From an uncultured Acetatifactor sp. (GTDB taxonomy: Bacteria; Bacillota; Clostridia; Lachnospirales; Lachnospiraceae): a stretch of 64,000 bases of DNA. The notes beneath the pieces were generated by a model. The model was given only the letters and a program-made list of their open reading frames with translations. It made no database searches and was not told the DNA's origin. How positions within the stretch are numbered: the stretch's first letter is position 1; every line of letters begins with the position of its first letter. This document shows, piece after piece, positions 36,643 to 45,072 of the stretch. The stretch spans positions 50,276 to 114,275 of the forward strand of contig CAJGCP010000001.1 of assembly GCA_904501885.1 (NCBI GenBank), read 5' to 3'. The position numbers were made by a program, and so were the translations under genes.

Positions 36643-37581
36643 GTGAAAAAGATTTCTTTGACAGACATCTTCATGATCGATTTTTGCGGAAGCCTTTTTC
36701 TGGCAGAGGTATTACATTTGGCTCTCATGTTTCTGGGTGGTTCCCTTAGGGAATTTGCTCTGATGTTTGCAGGAGGGCTGCTTTTGTTGGTCGCAATTAC
36801 GATTCTTGTGTGTACCCTGTGGAACCGTCATTATAAAAAAGCAAGTGATGTGGCAACAGCCGCAGACACGGGCCGGAAGGAAGCGCTGCCCCATGTGTTC
36901 CTGTTGTCTTTTGTTGCGCTCGTTTTGACCCAGATGACAGTGATATTATTTGGTAATCACATCCATATCCAAGGCGATATGACGGTGGAAATGGTGGCAT
37001 CTTTTATGCACACGGATGATGTGTATCAGGTAAATCCCATGACCGGGATGGCGTATGCTCAGGGAATGCCCTTGCGACTGCAGGTGCTGGGATTGCCTAC
37101 TCTGTATGGATTTGTTTGTGCGCTGACAGGACTTGCTCCCGAATTGGTGGTGTGGAAACTGGTGCCGATTGTGGTGCTGGTGTTTGGTTATATCGCATTT
37201 GGCGCACTGGCCGGTGCGATATTTCCCGAAGATAAGAAGAAAAGAAATTTATTTCTGCTGATAGTAGCAATTTTGTTTTATATAGAAGCCGGCATCGGTG
37301 GGATGGATGGATTTGGTCTGCTTTATGGAGGCTGGAAGGGAATTACTATCCGAAATCTCATATTGATGCCGTGGTTGTTTTCGCTGATGCTACGCAAAAA
37401 GCGATTGCTTGCATTGGGTGTCGTCGCAGCGGAAGCCTGTATTTGTTGGACATTGTATGGTATGGGTTGGAGCGTGTTGATTTTTGTACTGATGACAGCG
37501 ATTGATTGGGTGCTGACTGGCAAAAAGAGAACACCTGCCCGGCGCGTTGAAAGGAGGACCGGAAAACATGGAACTTCTTAG
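36643..37581 (+). CDS. Polytopic membrane protein, N-terminal-like part of a polysaccharide-cluster membrane protein
   Basis: 312 aa from a GTG at 36643, placed 6-7 bases after AGGTGAGG; a GTG at 36631 overlaps the ribosome site. About eight hydrophobic segments span the whole length, with HIHIQGDMTVEMVASFM near residue 105 in an outside-facing loop. It ends shortly after a last membrane segment with a basic tail. It resembles the membrane half of large mannosyltransferase/DUF6077-like proteins seen in Lachnospiraceae surface-glycan loci (recalled, unverified). The next gene overlaps by 14 bp in another frame and looks like the missing second half. First gene of the long rightward exopolysaccharide cluster. 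Confidence 0.7.
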   Translation: MKKISLTDIFMIDFCGSLFLAEVLHLALMFLGGSLREFALMFAGGLLLLVAITILVCTLWNRHYKKASDVATAADTGRKEALPHVFLLSFVALVLTQMTVILFGNHIHIQGDMTVEMVASFMHTDDVYQVNPMTGMAYAQGMPLRLQVLGLPTLYGFVCALTGLAPELVVWKLVPIVVLVFGYIAFGALAGAIFPEDKKKRNLFLLIVAILFYIEAGIGGMDGFGLLYGGWKGITIRNLILMPWLFSLMLRKKRLLALGVVAAEACICWTLYGMGWSVLIFVLMTAIDWVLTGKKRTPARRVERRTGKHGTS

Positions 37582-38422
37582 AAATGCGTGGCTGGGTTGG
37601 GCAACTTATATACAGCAGGGAAAACTGGTCATACTATTACCGGTAGCACTTTTGCTTTTCCTTTTTTATAAAAAGGATGAAATGATAAAAACCTGGACAT
37701 GGTATGCAACGATTATGACAATCGCGTGCATCTGCCCGGTCACAGCTGCGGTTCTGATGCGCTATCAAACTGCATTTTATGGGTATTCCCATCTGTGGAG
37801 CGGTGTGCCGGCGACGGCGATGATTGCCTGCGGAATTACCTTTGTTTTGTGGCATGTGTGGACAGGCAGGGAAGAAAAAAGTAAAACCTATGCCGTAGGC
37901 GTGACTGTTTTGCTGGGTATGATATTGCTCCTATGCGGTAGCCTGGGAGTGCCTGCCGCAGAACAGAACGGGACATCGGATGTATATCAACTACAGGAAC
38001 AGGAAAAATTAGAAACGGCCATTGATACGGTAGAGAAATTGCGGGTGATTTGTGGCGAGGAAGCAGAAATTGTTCTTTGGGCACCCACGGAAATTGTAAC
38101 TGTTGCCAGAGTGGCAGACAGCTCCATCGTCCTGTTGTACGGACGAAATATGTGGGACAAATCCTTGAATGCATATGCGTATGATGTATATGCTCCGGAA
38201 GTGGAATTTCTATATCGTTGTATGAGAGATTGGGAACAATCCGAAGACGCTCCTCAGGAAGAAAAGATATCTCCTGAAACCCTGGTGGGTATGGCTCGGG
38301 AAAATGGCGTCAACTGTATTTTATTGCCGAAGAGTATGGAGCGAATGACGGTGGCAAGAATGGCCAGAAGTATGGGCATCAGAGCACAAAAGCTGGAGGC
38401 ATATTGGTTGTTGTATGAATAA
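37568..38422 (+). CDS. Membrane protein with soluble C-terminal domain, possible second half of the preceding protein
   Basis: 284 aa. The ATG at 37568 is 10 bases after AAGGAGG; an in-frame TTG at 37547 precedes that site. Four hydrophobic segments (about 18-36, 46-66, 76-92, 104-124) are followed by a ~150-aa soluble domain with alternating beta/alpha character (VEKLRVICGEEAEIVLWAPTEIV and GVNCILLPKSMERM). It overlaps the previous membrane gene by 14 bp in a different frame and the next GT2 gene by 8 bp. Either it is a coupled two-subunit protein, or one ancestral gene split by a frameshift; the good ribosome site favours active coupling. I do not recognise a named family. Confidence 0.65.
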   Translation: MELLRNAWLGWATYIQQGKLVILLPVALLLFLFYKKDEMIKTWTWYATIMTIACICPVTAAVLMRYQTAFYGYSHLWSGVPATAMIACGITFVLWHVWTGREEKSKTYAVGVTVLLGMILLLCGSLGVPAAEQNGTSDVYQLQEQEKLETAIDTVEKLRVICGEEAEIVLWAPTEIVTVARVADSSIVLLYGRNMWDKSLNAYAYDVYAPEVEFLYRCMRDWEQSEDAPQEEKISPETLVGMARENGVNCILLPKSMERMTVARMARSMGIRAQKLEAYWLLYE

Positions 38423-39173
38423 CATGATAAGCGTGATTGTACCTGTGTACAATGTGGAAAAATATATCTGCGAAACCATACGGTCTGTAGAGCAGCAAAC
38501 CTATGAAGATTGGGAATTGTTGCTGGTGGAAGATGGGAGCTGTGATGATAGCCGGGCGGTCATTGAGAGCTATATCAAAGCCAGTGGCAGAGAGAACATC
38601 CGATTGATTGTGCAACCGGAAAACGGTGGTGCAGCGAAGGCCAGAAACCGGGGGTTGCAGGAAGCGAGAGGACGCTACATTGCCTACTTGGACGGGGACG
38701 ATTTGTGGATGCCGGACAAATTGGAAAAGCAGATTTCCTTTTTGAAAAAAAAGGATGCCACTTTTGTGTTTACCGGATATGAATTTGCCAATGAAGCCGG
38801 TGAAGGCACAGGCAAAGTGGTAAGGGTGCCGGCCCAATTGTCCTATCGACAGGCCTTGGGGAACACCACTATCTTTACCTCTACAGTGATGTTCGACACG
38901 GAGAAAATTTCTAAGGAACAGTTGGAAATGCCCTGTGTAAAAAGTGAGGACACGGCGTTGTGGTTCCGGATTTTACGGGGCGGGCGCATGGCCTATGGAT
39001 TGGATGAAAACTTAGTGAAATACAGACGGGTGGGCAAAAGCCTGTCCTCAAATAAAATAGAGGCGATGCGCAGGATTTGGAATTTATATCGCAAATGTGA
39101 GAAACTGCCGTTTTTGACAAGTGTATGGTATTTTTGCCATTGGGCAATCAGGGCAGTAAAGAGAAGGGTATAG
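38415..39173 (+). CDS. GT2-family glycosyltransferase
   Basis: 252 aa. Adds a sugar from a nucleotide donor to the lipid-linked repeat unit on the cytoplasmic face. Seen: SVIVPVYNVEKYI (donor strand, residues 6-18), VEDGSCDDS (~38), NGGAAKARNRGL (~75) and the metal-binding YLDGDDLWMPDKL (~95). The C-terminal basic, Trp-rich tail (WYFCHWAIRAVKRRV) may associate with the membrane. It overlaps the end of the previous gene by 8 bp. Donor and acceptor are unknown. Confidence 0.9.
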   Translation: MNNMISVIVPVYNVEKYICETIRSVEQQTYEDWELLLVEDGSCDDSRAVIESYIKASGRENIRLIVQPENGGAAKARNRGLQEARGRYIAYLDGDDLWMPDKLEKQISFLKKKDATFVFTGYEFANEAGEGTGKVVRVPAQLSYRQALGNTTIFTSTVMFDTEKISKEQLEMPCVKSEDTALWFRILRGGRMAYGLDENLVKYRRVGKSLSSNKIEAMRRIWNLYRKCEKLPFLTSVWYFCHWAIRAVKRRV

Positions 39174-39197
39174 CAAATAACAAGGAGGATTCCTGTT

Positions 39198-40634
39198 GTG
39201 AATAAGAGTACCAACGAAAAGAAATGGAAACGGTTAGAAACCTTTAAGCGTCTGATTAATCTGGGGCTTACTTTTGTGTGCCTTGGTTTGGAGACCTTGA
39301 TTTTTACCCACCATTGGTTGAATGATTTCCAGTACAGCGTAGTAGAGGAACTGCGCAACTTCTGGTTCAAAGGACATCTCTTGGAGGTGGCAATATACGC
39401 TGCTATTCTATTTGCTTTTTCCACCATGTACGGTGGGATGCGTTTGGGATATTTGAGAAATGTGGAGCTTATCTTTTCGCAGGTTTTTGCCACATTAATT
39501 GCCAATCTGTTGATTTACGCAGAGCTTTCCGTTATGGCGTTCCAGTTGTTCACCCCGGAAGTGTTCTTGACAATGATGTTCGAGCAGACGGTAGTGGTGA
39601 TTGTGTATATCAGCGTGGCTAATTATGTGTACCGCAGGATTTTCCCGCCCAGAAGAGTGCTGGTGGTAGGTGGCTACAGACCTGTGGATGCCCTCTGTGC
39701 AAAACTTTCTAACCGTAAGGATAAATATGTGGTGGCGGGTGTTATCAATATTCAGGACGGTTACGAGAAAGTATGTGAAACCATTTTGAAAGCGTACAAA
39801 GATGGTACATGCAGTGCAGTGCTTTTAGGGGATATTTCTTTGGAAGAACGTGGCGAGTTATTCAAGTTCTGCTATGGTCATTCGATTCGTGTCTATGTAC
39901 TGCCCAAGATTACCGATGTGATTATGATGGGAGCAGAGGAATTGCATATTTTTGATACGCCATTGCTTTTGACCAGAGAATACAGCCTGGCCATGGAACA
40001 GCGTTTTATCAAACGTGCCATTGACCTGATCGGATCCCTGCTTTTGATTGTATTATCCTCGCCGATTATGATATTGACGGCGGTTATTATCAAACTGTAT
40101 GACGGCGGGCCTATATTGTACAAGCAGGTGCGATGCACCATCGACCGCAGAGAGTTTCACATTATGAAGTTCCGCAGTATGAGAACGGATGCGGAAAAAG
40201 ACGGAGTGGCAAGGCTTGCCTCTAAAAATGATAGTAGGATCACTCCCATCGGCAAAGTGATCCGCAAATGTCGTGTGGACGAGCTGCCGCAGTTGTTTAA
40301 CATCTTGAAGGGTGATATGTCCTTTATCGGTCCCCGACCTGAGAGACCGGAGATTATCGCTCAGTATATGGAAGTGATGCCGGAATTTGCGTTCCGTATG
40401 AAGGTAAAAGCGGGGCTGGCGGGATTTGCCCAGGTGTATGGAAAATATAACACCACCCCCTATGATAAATTAAAATTGGATTTGACTTATATTGAAAATT
40501 ATTCCGTTTGGTTGGATTTGAAACTGATGCTTTTGACCCTGAAGATTCTGTTCTGGCCGGACAGTACGGAAGGCGTGGAAAATGAGCAGATTACTGCCCT
40601 GAAGGAAGAACGCGGAGAAAAAGCAAGCAAGTAG
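39198..40634 (+). CDS. WcaJ-type polyprenyl-phosphate hexose-1-phosphate transferase (initiating enzyme)
   Basis: 478 aa from a GTG 9 bases after AAGGAGG. Starts repeat-unit synthesis by moving a sugar-1-phosphate (often glucose or galactose) from UDP-sugar onto undecaprenyl phosphate. Four N-terminal membrane segments (about 15-140), a Rossmann-like central part (VLVVGGYRPVDALCAKLS...), then a membrane-inserted helix. The catalytic bacterial sugar-transferase domain follows (RAIDLIGSLLLIVLSSPI, PILYKQVR, HIMKFRSMRTDAE, KCRVDELPQLFNILKGDMSFIGPRPERPE, KAGLAGFAQVYGKY). The Asp-Glu catalytic pair and PRP motif are present. It is one of two initiating transferases in this cluster; the other is PglC-type at 52678. 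Confidence 0.93.
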   Translation: MNKSTNEKKWKRLETFKRLINLGLTFVCLGLETLIFTHHWLNDFQYSVVEELRNFWFKGHLLEVAIYAAILFAFSTMYGGMRLGYLRNVELIFSQVFATLIANLLIYAELSVMAFQLFTPEVFLTMMFEQTVVVIVYISVANYVYRRIFPPRRVLVVGGYRPVDALCAKLSNRKDKYVVAGVINIQDGYEKVCETILKAYKDGTCSAVLLGDISLEERGELFKFCYGHSIRVYVLPKITDVIMMGAEELHIFDTPLLLTREYSLAMEQRFIKRAIDLIGSLLLIVLSSPIMILTAVIIKLYDGGPILYKQVRCTIDRREFHIMKFRSMRTDAEKDGVARLASKNDSRITPIGKVIRKCRVDELPQLFNILKGDMSFIGPRPERPEIIAQYMEVMPEFAFRMKVKAGLAGFAQVYGKYNTTPYDKLKLDLTYIENYSVWLDLKLMLLTLKILFWPDSTEGVENEQITALKEERGEKASK

Positions 40635-40689
40635 GGAAGGCCCTGAATGACGGCGGGAAAACCACGCCGTGGCAAAGGAGACATACAGA

Positions 40690-41739
40690 ATGAAACAAAA
40701 TACTTATGGAAAAGAAGCCTTTAATCTGCGGCTGACTGTGCTTAGAATGGTTACCAAATGGCCCCTTTTATTGGGTCTGGTTCTGTTGGGAACGCTACTT
40801 TGGAGTCAGGCATATTATGTGAAAACCGTGGTTCTCTATGATGACGATCAGTACATCACGACGGCCTCTTTTCATGTGGAATATGCGGTGGATTCGGAGT
40901 CCCAGATTGGAATGGTTTATATCAACGAAGCCAGTTGGAATACTTTTGTGCAGACGGATGTATTTCAAGAGGCCCTGAAGCAGGAATTGCCTGCGGATAT
41001 GCCCTCCGGCTATGACGCTTCCCACATCAAGGTGCATGTTGCTTCTGATTTGAGGGTGCCCAGTGTGGAGATTATTACGGACCAACCGAAAGCCAGTGAG
41101 TACTTATTACAGGCCTTTGAAACTGTAATGATGCAGAAAGTGCCTGGCATTTTAAGAGAGGTTGAGAGTGTTGCGTTGTTGGATGATATGAAATATGCAT
41201 CGTCCCTGTACCCTGTTGTACAGATGGGGAAAGCGTATGCTCTGGGCGCCGTTTTGTCCGGATTTTTTGTCATCGTGGTGTTTTTGTTGAGGGAAACCTG
41301 GATGGACGCGCTATGGCTACCTTCCTCCTTGTGGAAAAGATATGGAATACCTGCAGTCGGCACCTTGCAAAGCAAAGCCTTGGCCGAGAATATCCGGCAC
41401 CTATTCGCAAACAAAAAGAAAGTGGCAGTATGTCCTGTGACAAAGGAGACGGATCCGGCACAAATGTTGCAGTCGCTGAAGGATAACTGCGGAGACGAAC
41501 ATCTGCAGGATTGGTATCCTGTGCCGGCTCCTGCGCTTAGCCCTGAAGTGTGTAAAGAGTTGAGAGAGGCAGAGGGTATTTTGTTGGTGATAGAGAGTGG
41601 CATTCGTGGCAATGCAGTATTGGAGCCTGTGTTAGAGTATTTACAGCAACAGGAATGCAATGTGACGGCGGCCATCATGGCAGATGCTGATGAAAGATTA
41701 TTGAAGGCATATTATTGCTTGGGAAAAGATGAGGGTTAG
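40690..41739 (+). CDS. Wzz-like chain-length regulator with a degenerate kinase-like tail
   Basis: 349 aa. ATG at 40690 behind AAAGGAG; the in-frame GTG at 40669 precedes that site. Two membrane segments (about 23-43 and 184-203) flank an extracytoplasmic domain, the Wzz/CapA layout of capsule co-polymerases. The ~145-aa cytoplasmic tail follows the outline of a BY-kinase: a strand KKVAVCPVTKETDPAQ near 243, where a Walker A (GEGKST) would be expected, and EGILLVIESGIRGNAV near 300 at the Walker B' position. The nucleotide-binding Gly-Lys is gone, so it is probably an inactive scaffold. No separate BY-kinase or phosphatase is seen in the window. Confidence 0.75.
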   Translation: MKQNTYGKEAFNLRLTVLRMVTKWPLLLGLVLLGTLLWSQAYYVKTVVLYDDDQYITTASFHVEYAVDSESQIGMVYINEASWNTFVQTDVFQEALKQELPADMPSGYDASHIKVHVASDLRVPSVEIITDQPKASEYLLQAFETVMMQKVPGILREVESVALLDDMKYASSLYPVVQMGKAYALGAVLSGFFVIVVFLLRETWMDALWLPSSLWKRYGIPAVGTLQSKALAENIRHLFANKKKVAVCPVTKETDPAQMLQSLKDNCGDEHLQDWYPVPAPALSPEVCKELREAEGILLVIESGIRGNAVLEPVLEYLQQQECNVTAAIMADADERLLKAYYCLGKDEG

Positions 41740-41742
41740 AAC

Positions 41743-42546
41743 TTGAAGGTACAAGTGTTGGCCTCGGTTATGCATGAGAATCCCGAGGAGTTGGTAAAGA
41801 GAATGCATTTGCAGTCGGATGCAGTGGTCATCAACCAGTGCGATGTAGAGGGGTATCAGGAGATCTCCTGTGTCGGCGGCAAAGTGGAGTTTTATTCCTG
41901 TACGGAGCGTGGTGTGGGCAGAAGCCGGAATGCCGCTATTGCTAAGGCTACAGGAGATATATGCTTGTTTTCCGACAGTGATATCGTCTACGAAGATGGA
42001 TATGCGGAGAAAATTGTCAGGGAGTTTGAGCAAAATCCCAAGGCAGACATGATTCTGTTTCATATAGAAGTGGACGAAGAACGCAGAACCTACCATATCA
42101 CAGACAGAAAGCGGGTGCGTTGGTATAACTGTGGCAGATATGGCGCAGTGAGTTTTGCCCTTCGTCGAGAGGTGCTTCAATCGTCGGGCGTAACTTTTTC
42201 CTTGCTTTTTGGCGGTGGTGCCAAATATAGCAATGGGGAAGACAGTTTGTTTTTGAAAGAACTGATGGACAAGGGGTATCGGGTCTATACAGCACCTGTC
42301 ACGATTGGCAGGGAAGTGGCGAACGGGTCCTCTTGGTTTGCGGGATATAACGAAAAGTTTTTTGTGGACAGAGGTGTGTTGTATCGCTTTCTGTATGGAG
42401 TGTTTGCCTCCCTACTGTCCCTGCGGTTTTTGATTGCCCACAAAGATAAGATGTGCAATCAGGTAGCTTTAATGCAAGCATACCGTTGGATGAAACGGGG
42501 CATCAAAGAGGGGAAGGACCTACAGACCAAAGGAATAACGGAGTAA
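41743..42546 (+). CDS. GT2-like glycosyltransferase
   Basis: 267 aa from a TTG start with a weak GAGGG ribosome site, 3 bp after the Wzz-like gene and so probably coupled. The N-terminus is shorter than usual for GT2, but the core is visible: GVGRSRNAAIAKATGDICLFSDSDIVYEDGY, split here as GVGRSRN (~65) and FSDSDIVYEDG (~80, the DxD metal site). NGEDSLFLKELM (~160) is the usual ED acceptor-base motif. A C-terminal hydrophobic/basic stretch follows. Role inferred from context: assembly of the polysaccharide repeat unit. Confidence 0.83.
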   Translation: MKVQVLASVMHENPEELVKRMHLQSDAVVINQCDVEGYQEISCVGGKVEFYSCTERGVGRSRNAAIAKATGDICLFSDSDIVYEDGYAEKIVREFEQNPKADMILFHIEVDEERRTYHITDRKRVRWYNCGRYGAVSFALRREVLQSSGVTFSLLFGGGAKYSNGEDSLFLKELMDKGYRVYTAPVTIGREVANGSSWFAGYNEKFFVDRGVLYRFLYGVFASLLSLRFLIAHKDKMCNQVALMQAYRWMKRGIKEGKDLQTKGITE

Positions 42547-42598
42547 AGTGTAGGCTGTATTTGTAACATGGAGATAAGAAAATAAGAAAGGAGGCAAC

Positions 42599-43732
42599 AT
42601 GGAGAGTAGCGCATGGGTATATGTGGCGCTGACGGTACTGACGGTAGCGCTTGGGTTGTGTATAGACAATCAAAGATTTGTGCCCGGATATCTGCAGGGC
42701 GGAAGACCCTACGGGGCCAGTGTGGGCTGTGATAATCAACTGGCGCGGAACAGAATCGCCATGTTTGCCATCTATGTTCTGTTGACCGGAGTGTCTGCCT
42801 GTCGCATTGCGGTGGGCAATGATTATTGGGTGTATCGGGATAATTTCAAGTTGATTGCCCAGGAAAGACATGTATCCTCGGAGTTTGGCTTCAACTATAT
42901 CGTAAAGTGGATACAGCAGTTGTTTGGTTATGACAACTATATTCCGGTGTTTGCTTTTTTTTCAATAGTGACGGTATTTTTCTTTGTGAGAAGTATTCGT
43001 GATCAGGGGGAGAATTTTGCGTTCTCTCTGTTTTTGCTTCTAACGGGAGGCTATTATTTCCATAGTTTGAACTCTGTCCGATATTATCTGGCGCTGGCCA
43101 TTGCCATGTTTGCCATGAAGTTCGTACTGCGCAAGGAATATGGAAAGTTCGTCTTGTGGATTTTGGTTGGTGCTATGTTCCATAAATCGATTTTTTTGGT
43201 CATTCCCGTGTATCTGGTGGCAGGGTGGCTGGCAGGTGCGCCTCTGAAAAAATGGCATTACGGCGTGGGCATTGCAGGCCTTTTGAGTTTGATTTTCGGA
43301 CAGAACGTGTATCGGGAAATTATCTTTATGTTTTATCCTTATTACCGGGACTCCATGTTTGACCGAGGGGAAATATCCTATGCCAACATTGCAAAGTGTG
43401 TTTGTGTTTTGGCATTGTGTCTGCTTTGCTACAAGAAGAGTTTGCGACAGAGCCGAGTCAATCGTTTTTATTTCTTTCTCAACTTGTTTGCCCTGGTGGT
43501 GTATTGCTGTGGAAGTTTTATCCCGGAAGTATCCCGTATCGGGTATTATATGATGGTGTCCCAGATTTTCCTTTTGCCTAATTTGTTGAGTGGGATGGAA
43601 AACGGATGGATGAAAAGATTATGTCAGGCAGGCGTGGTGTTGGCATTTTCAGCCTATTTCGGCCTGTTGTTAAAAGATATGTATTCGGTGGACATCCGCC
43701 TTTTGCCTTATCTGAATTGGATTTTTAATTGA
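42599..43732 (+). CDS. EpsG-family polysaccharide polymerase (Wzy-like)
   Basis: 377 aa, ~10 hydrophobic segments, AAAGGAGG ribosome site. EpsG proteins polymerise lipid-linked repeat units on the outer face of the membrane. Family-like features: GNDYWVYRDNFK near the N-terminus, FGFNYIVKWIQQLFGYDNYI (split: FGFNYIVKW ... FGYDNYIPVFAF), LTGGYYFHSLNSVRYYLALAIAMFA and the HKSIFLVIPVYL segment. It is followed after 11 bp by a GT4 gene. With the Wzz-like protein and WcaJ-type transferase it completes a Wzy-type pathway apart from a flippase. Confidence 0.88.
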   Translation: MESSAWVYVALTVLTVALGLCIDNQRFVPGYLQGGRPYGASVGCDNQLARNRIAMFAIYVLLTGVSACRIAVGNDYWVYRDNFKLIAQERHVSSEFGFNYIVKWIQQLFGYDNYIPVFAFFSIVTVFFFVRSIRDQGENFAFSLFLLLTGGYYFHSLNSVRYYLALAIAMFAMKFVLRKEYGKFVLWILVGAMFHKSIFLVIPVYLVAGWLAGAPLKKWHYGVGIAGLLSLIFGQNVYREIIFMFYPYYRDSMFDRGEISYANIAKCVCVLALCLLCYKKSLRQSRVNRFYFFLNLFALVVYCCGSFIPEVSRIGYYMMVSQIFLLPNLLSGMENGWMKRLCQAGVVLAFSAYFGLLLKDMYSVDIRLLPYLNWIFN

Positions 43733-43743
43733 CGAGGAAACCT

Positions 43744-45072
43744 ATGAAAGTTTTGTGGATTTGTAATCTGCCTTTTCCGGAGGCAGCAGAACAATTACAT
43801 ATCGAGGCCTCCAACAAAGAAGGCTGGATCAGTGGGATGATGCACGCTCTGTTTGCCGGTGGAGCTACCGGGGAATTGGAGCTGAATGTGGCCTTTCCTT
43901 GCCCTGCAGAATGTCTGGATGATACCGGGATTTGCACGGGCTCAGTCAGGATTGAGGGTGCGGAGGTGACCTATTATGGCTTCTATGAGGACACCAGACA
44001 CCCGGAGAAGTATGATCCCGGATTAAATGATAGTTTGGAAAAAATATTTGCAATGGCAAATGCGGATGTGGTTCATTGTTTTGGCACGGAGTATCCCCAT
44101 GCCATGGCAGCATCCATGATGGTGCCTAATCGGGAGCGTTTCCTGATTGGCATTCAGGGACTTTGCACGCCCATTGCCAAGGCTTACTATGCGGATTTGC
44201 CTCAAAAAGTAATTGAGGCAAGGACATTTCGGGATGTGGTTCGTAAGGATCATATCAAGTTGCAGGCGGAGAAGTTTTTCAGACGCGGTATTTATGAAGA
44301 AGTGGCACTTGGTATGGCGCACAATATTACCGGCCGTACTCCCTGGGACCGGGAATATGTGCTGGGATTAAATCCGGATGCGGATTATTACCTGTTGAAT
44401 GAAAATTTGCGTGAGTGTTTCTATCACCATCAATGGTCGGAAAAGGAAGCAATTCCTCACCGCATTTTCTTAAGCCAGGGTGACTATCCGCTCAAGGGCT
44501 TGCATTACATGTTGACGGCTATGCCCGGGGTGCTTGAAAAATATCCGGATGCTACTTTGGTGGTGGCGGGGAACAGCCTGGTATCTTATAAAACGTGGAA
44601 GGATAAACTGAAAATTTCCGGTTATGGAAAATATTTGCGAAGTTTAATCAAGAAATATCATTTGCAGGACAAAGTCACATTTACAGGCAAATTACCGGCC
44701 CTTGAAATGGTGAAAAATTGTCTGCAGAGCCATGTGTTTGTGTGTTGTTCCACGATGGAAAACTCCTCCAATTCGGTGGGGGAGGCCATGCTCTTGGGTA
44801 TGCCTTGCGTATGTGCTGATGTGGGCGGTTTGTCCGGAGTGATTTCTGAAAATGAGGGCATTCTTTACGAAGGACATTGTCCCGGCAAAGAGAATTTGGA
44901 GGGTGTGTCAGCCAACCTGAAAGACGCCATCCTTGCCATGTGGGAGGCGGACAGTGAGGCCTACGGAAAACGGGCCAGAGAACGCGCCTTGAAGACCCAT
45001 GACAGAGAAAAAAATTGCAAACGATTGCTGGAAATTTACCGGGATCTTTGCGAAAAGAGAGGTGCTGTGTGA
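43744..45072 (+). CDS. GT4-family glycosyltransferase
   Basis: 442 aa. ATG at 43744 behind GAGGAAAC; an in-frame ACG-rich extension from 43729 is rejected. GT-B fold: N-terminal VLWICNLPFPEAAEQ. C-terminal half holds the donor site RIFLSQGDYPLKGLHYMLTAM, VVAGNSL, KVTFTGKLPALEMVKNC and the EX7E-type stretch ENSSNSVGEAMLLGMPCV (~345). Retaining transferase, donor unknown. The stop overlaps the start of the next GT4 gene by one base (TGATG), so the two are coupled. Confidence 0.9.
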   Translation: MKVLWICNLPFPEAAEQLHIEASNKEGWISGMMHALFAGGATGELELNVAFPCPAECLDDTGICTGSVRIEGAEVTYYGFYEDTRHPEKYDPGLNDSLEKIFAMANADVVHCFGTEYPHAMAASMMVPNRERFLIGIQGLCTPIAKAYYADLPQKVIEARTFRDVVRKDHIKLQAEKFFRRGIYEEVALGMAHNITGRTPWDREYVLGLNPDADYYLLNENLRECFYHHQWSEKEAIPHRIFLSQGDYPLKGLHYMLTAMPGVLEKYPDATLVVAGNSLVSYKTWKDKLKISGYGKYLRSLIKKYHLQDKVTFTGKLPALEMVKNCLQSHVFVCCSTMENSSNSVGEAMLLGMPCVCADVGGLSGVISENEGILYEGHCPGKENLEGVSANLKDAILAMWEADSEAYGKRARERALKTHDREKNCKRLLEIYRDLCEKRGAV

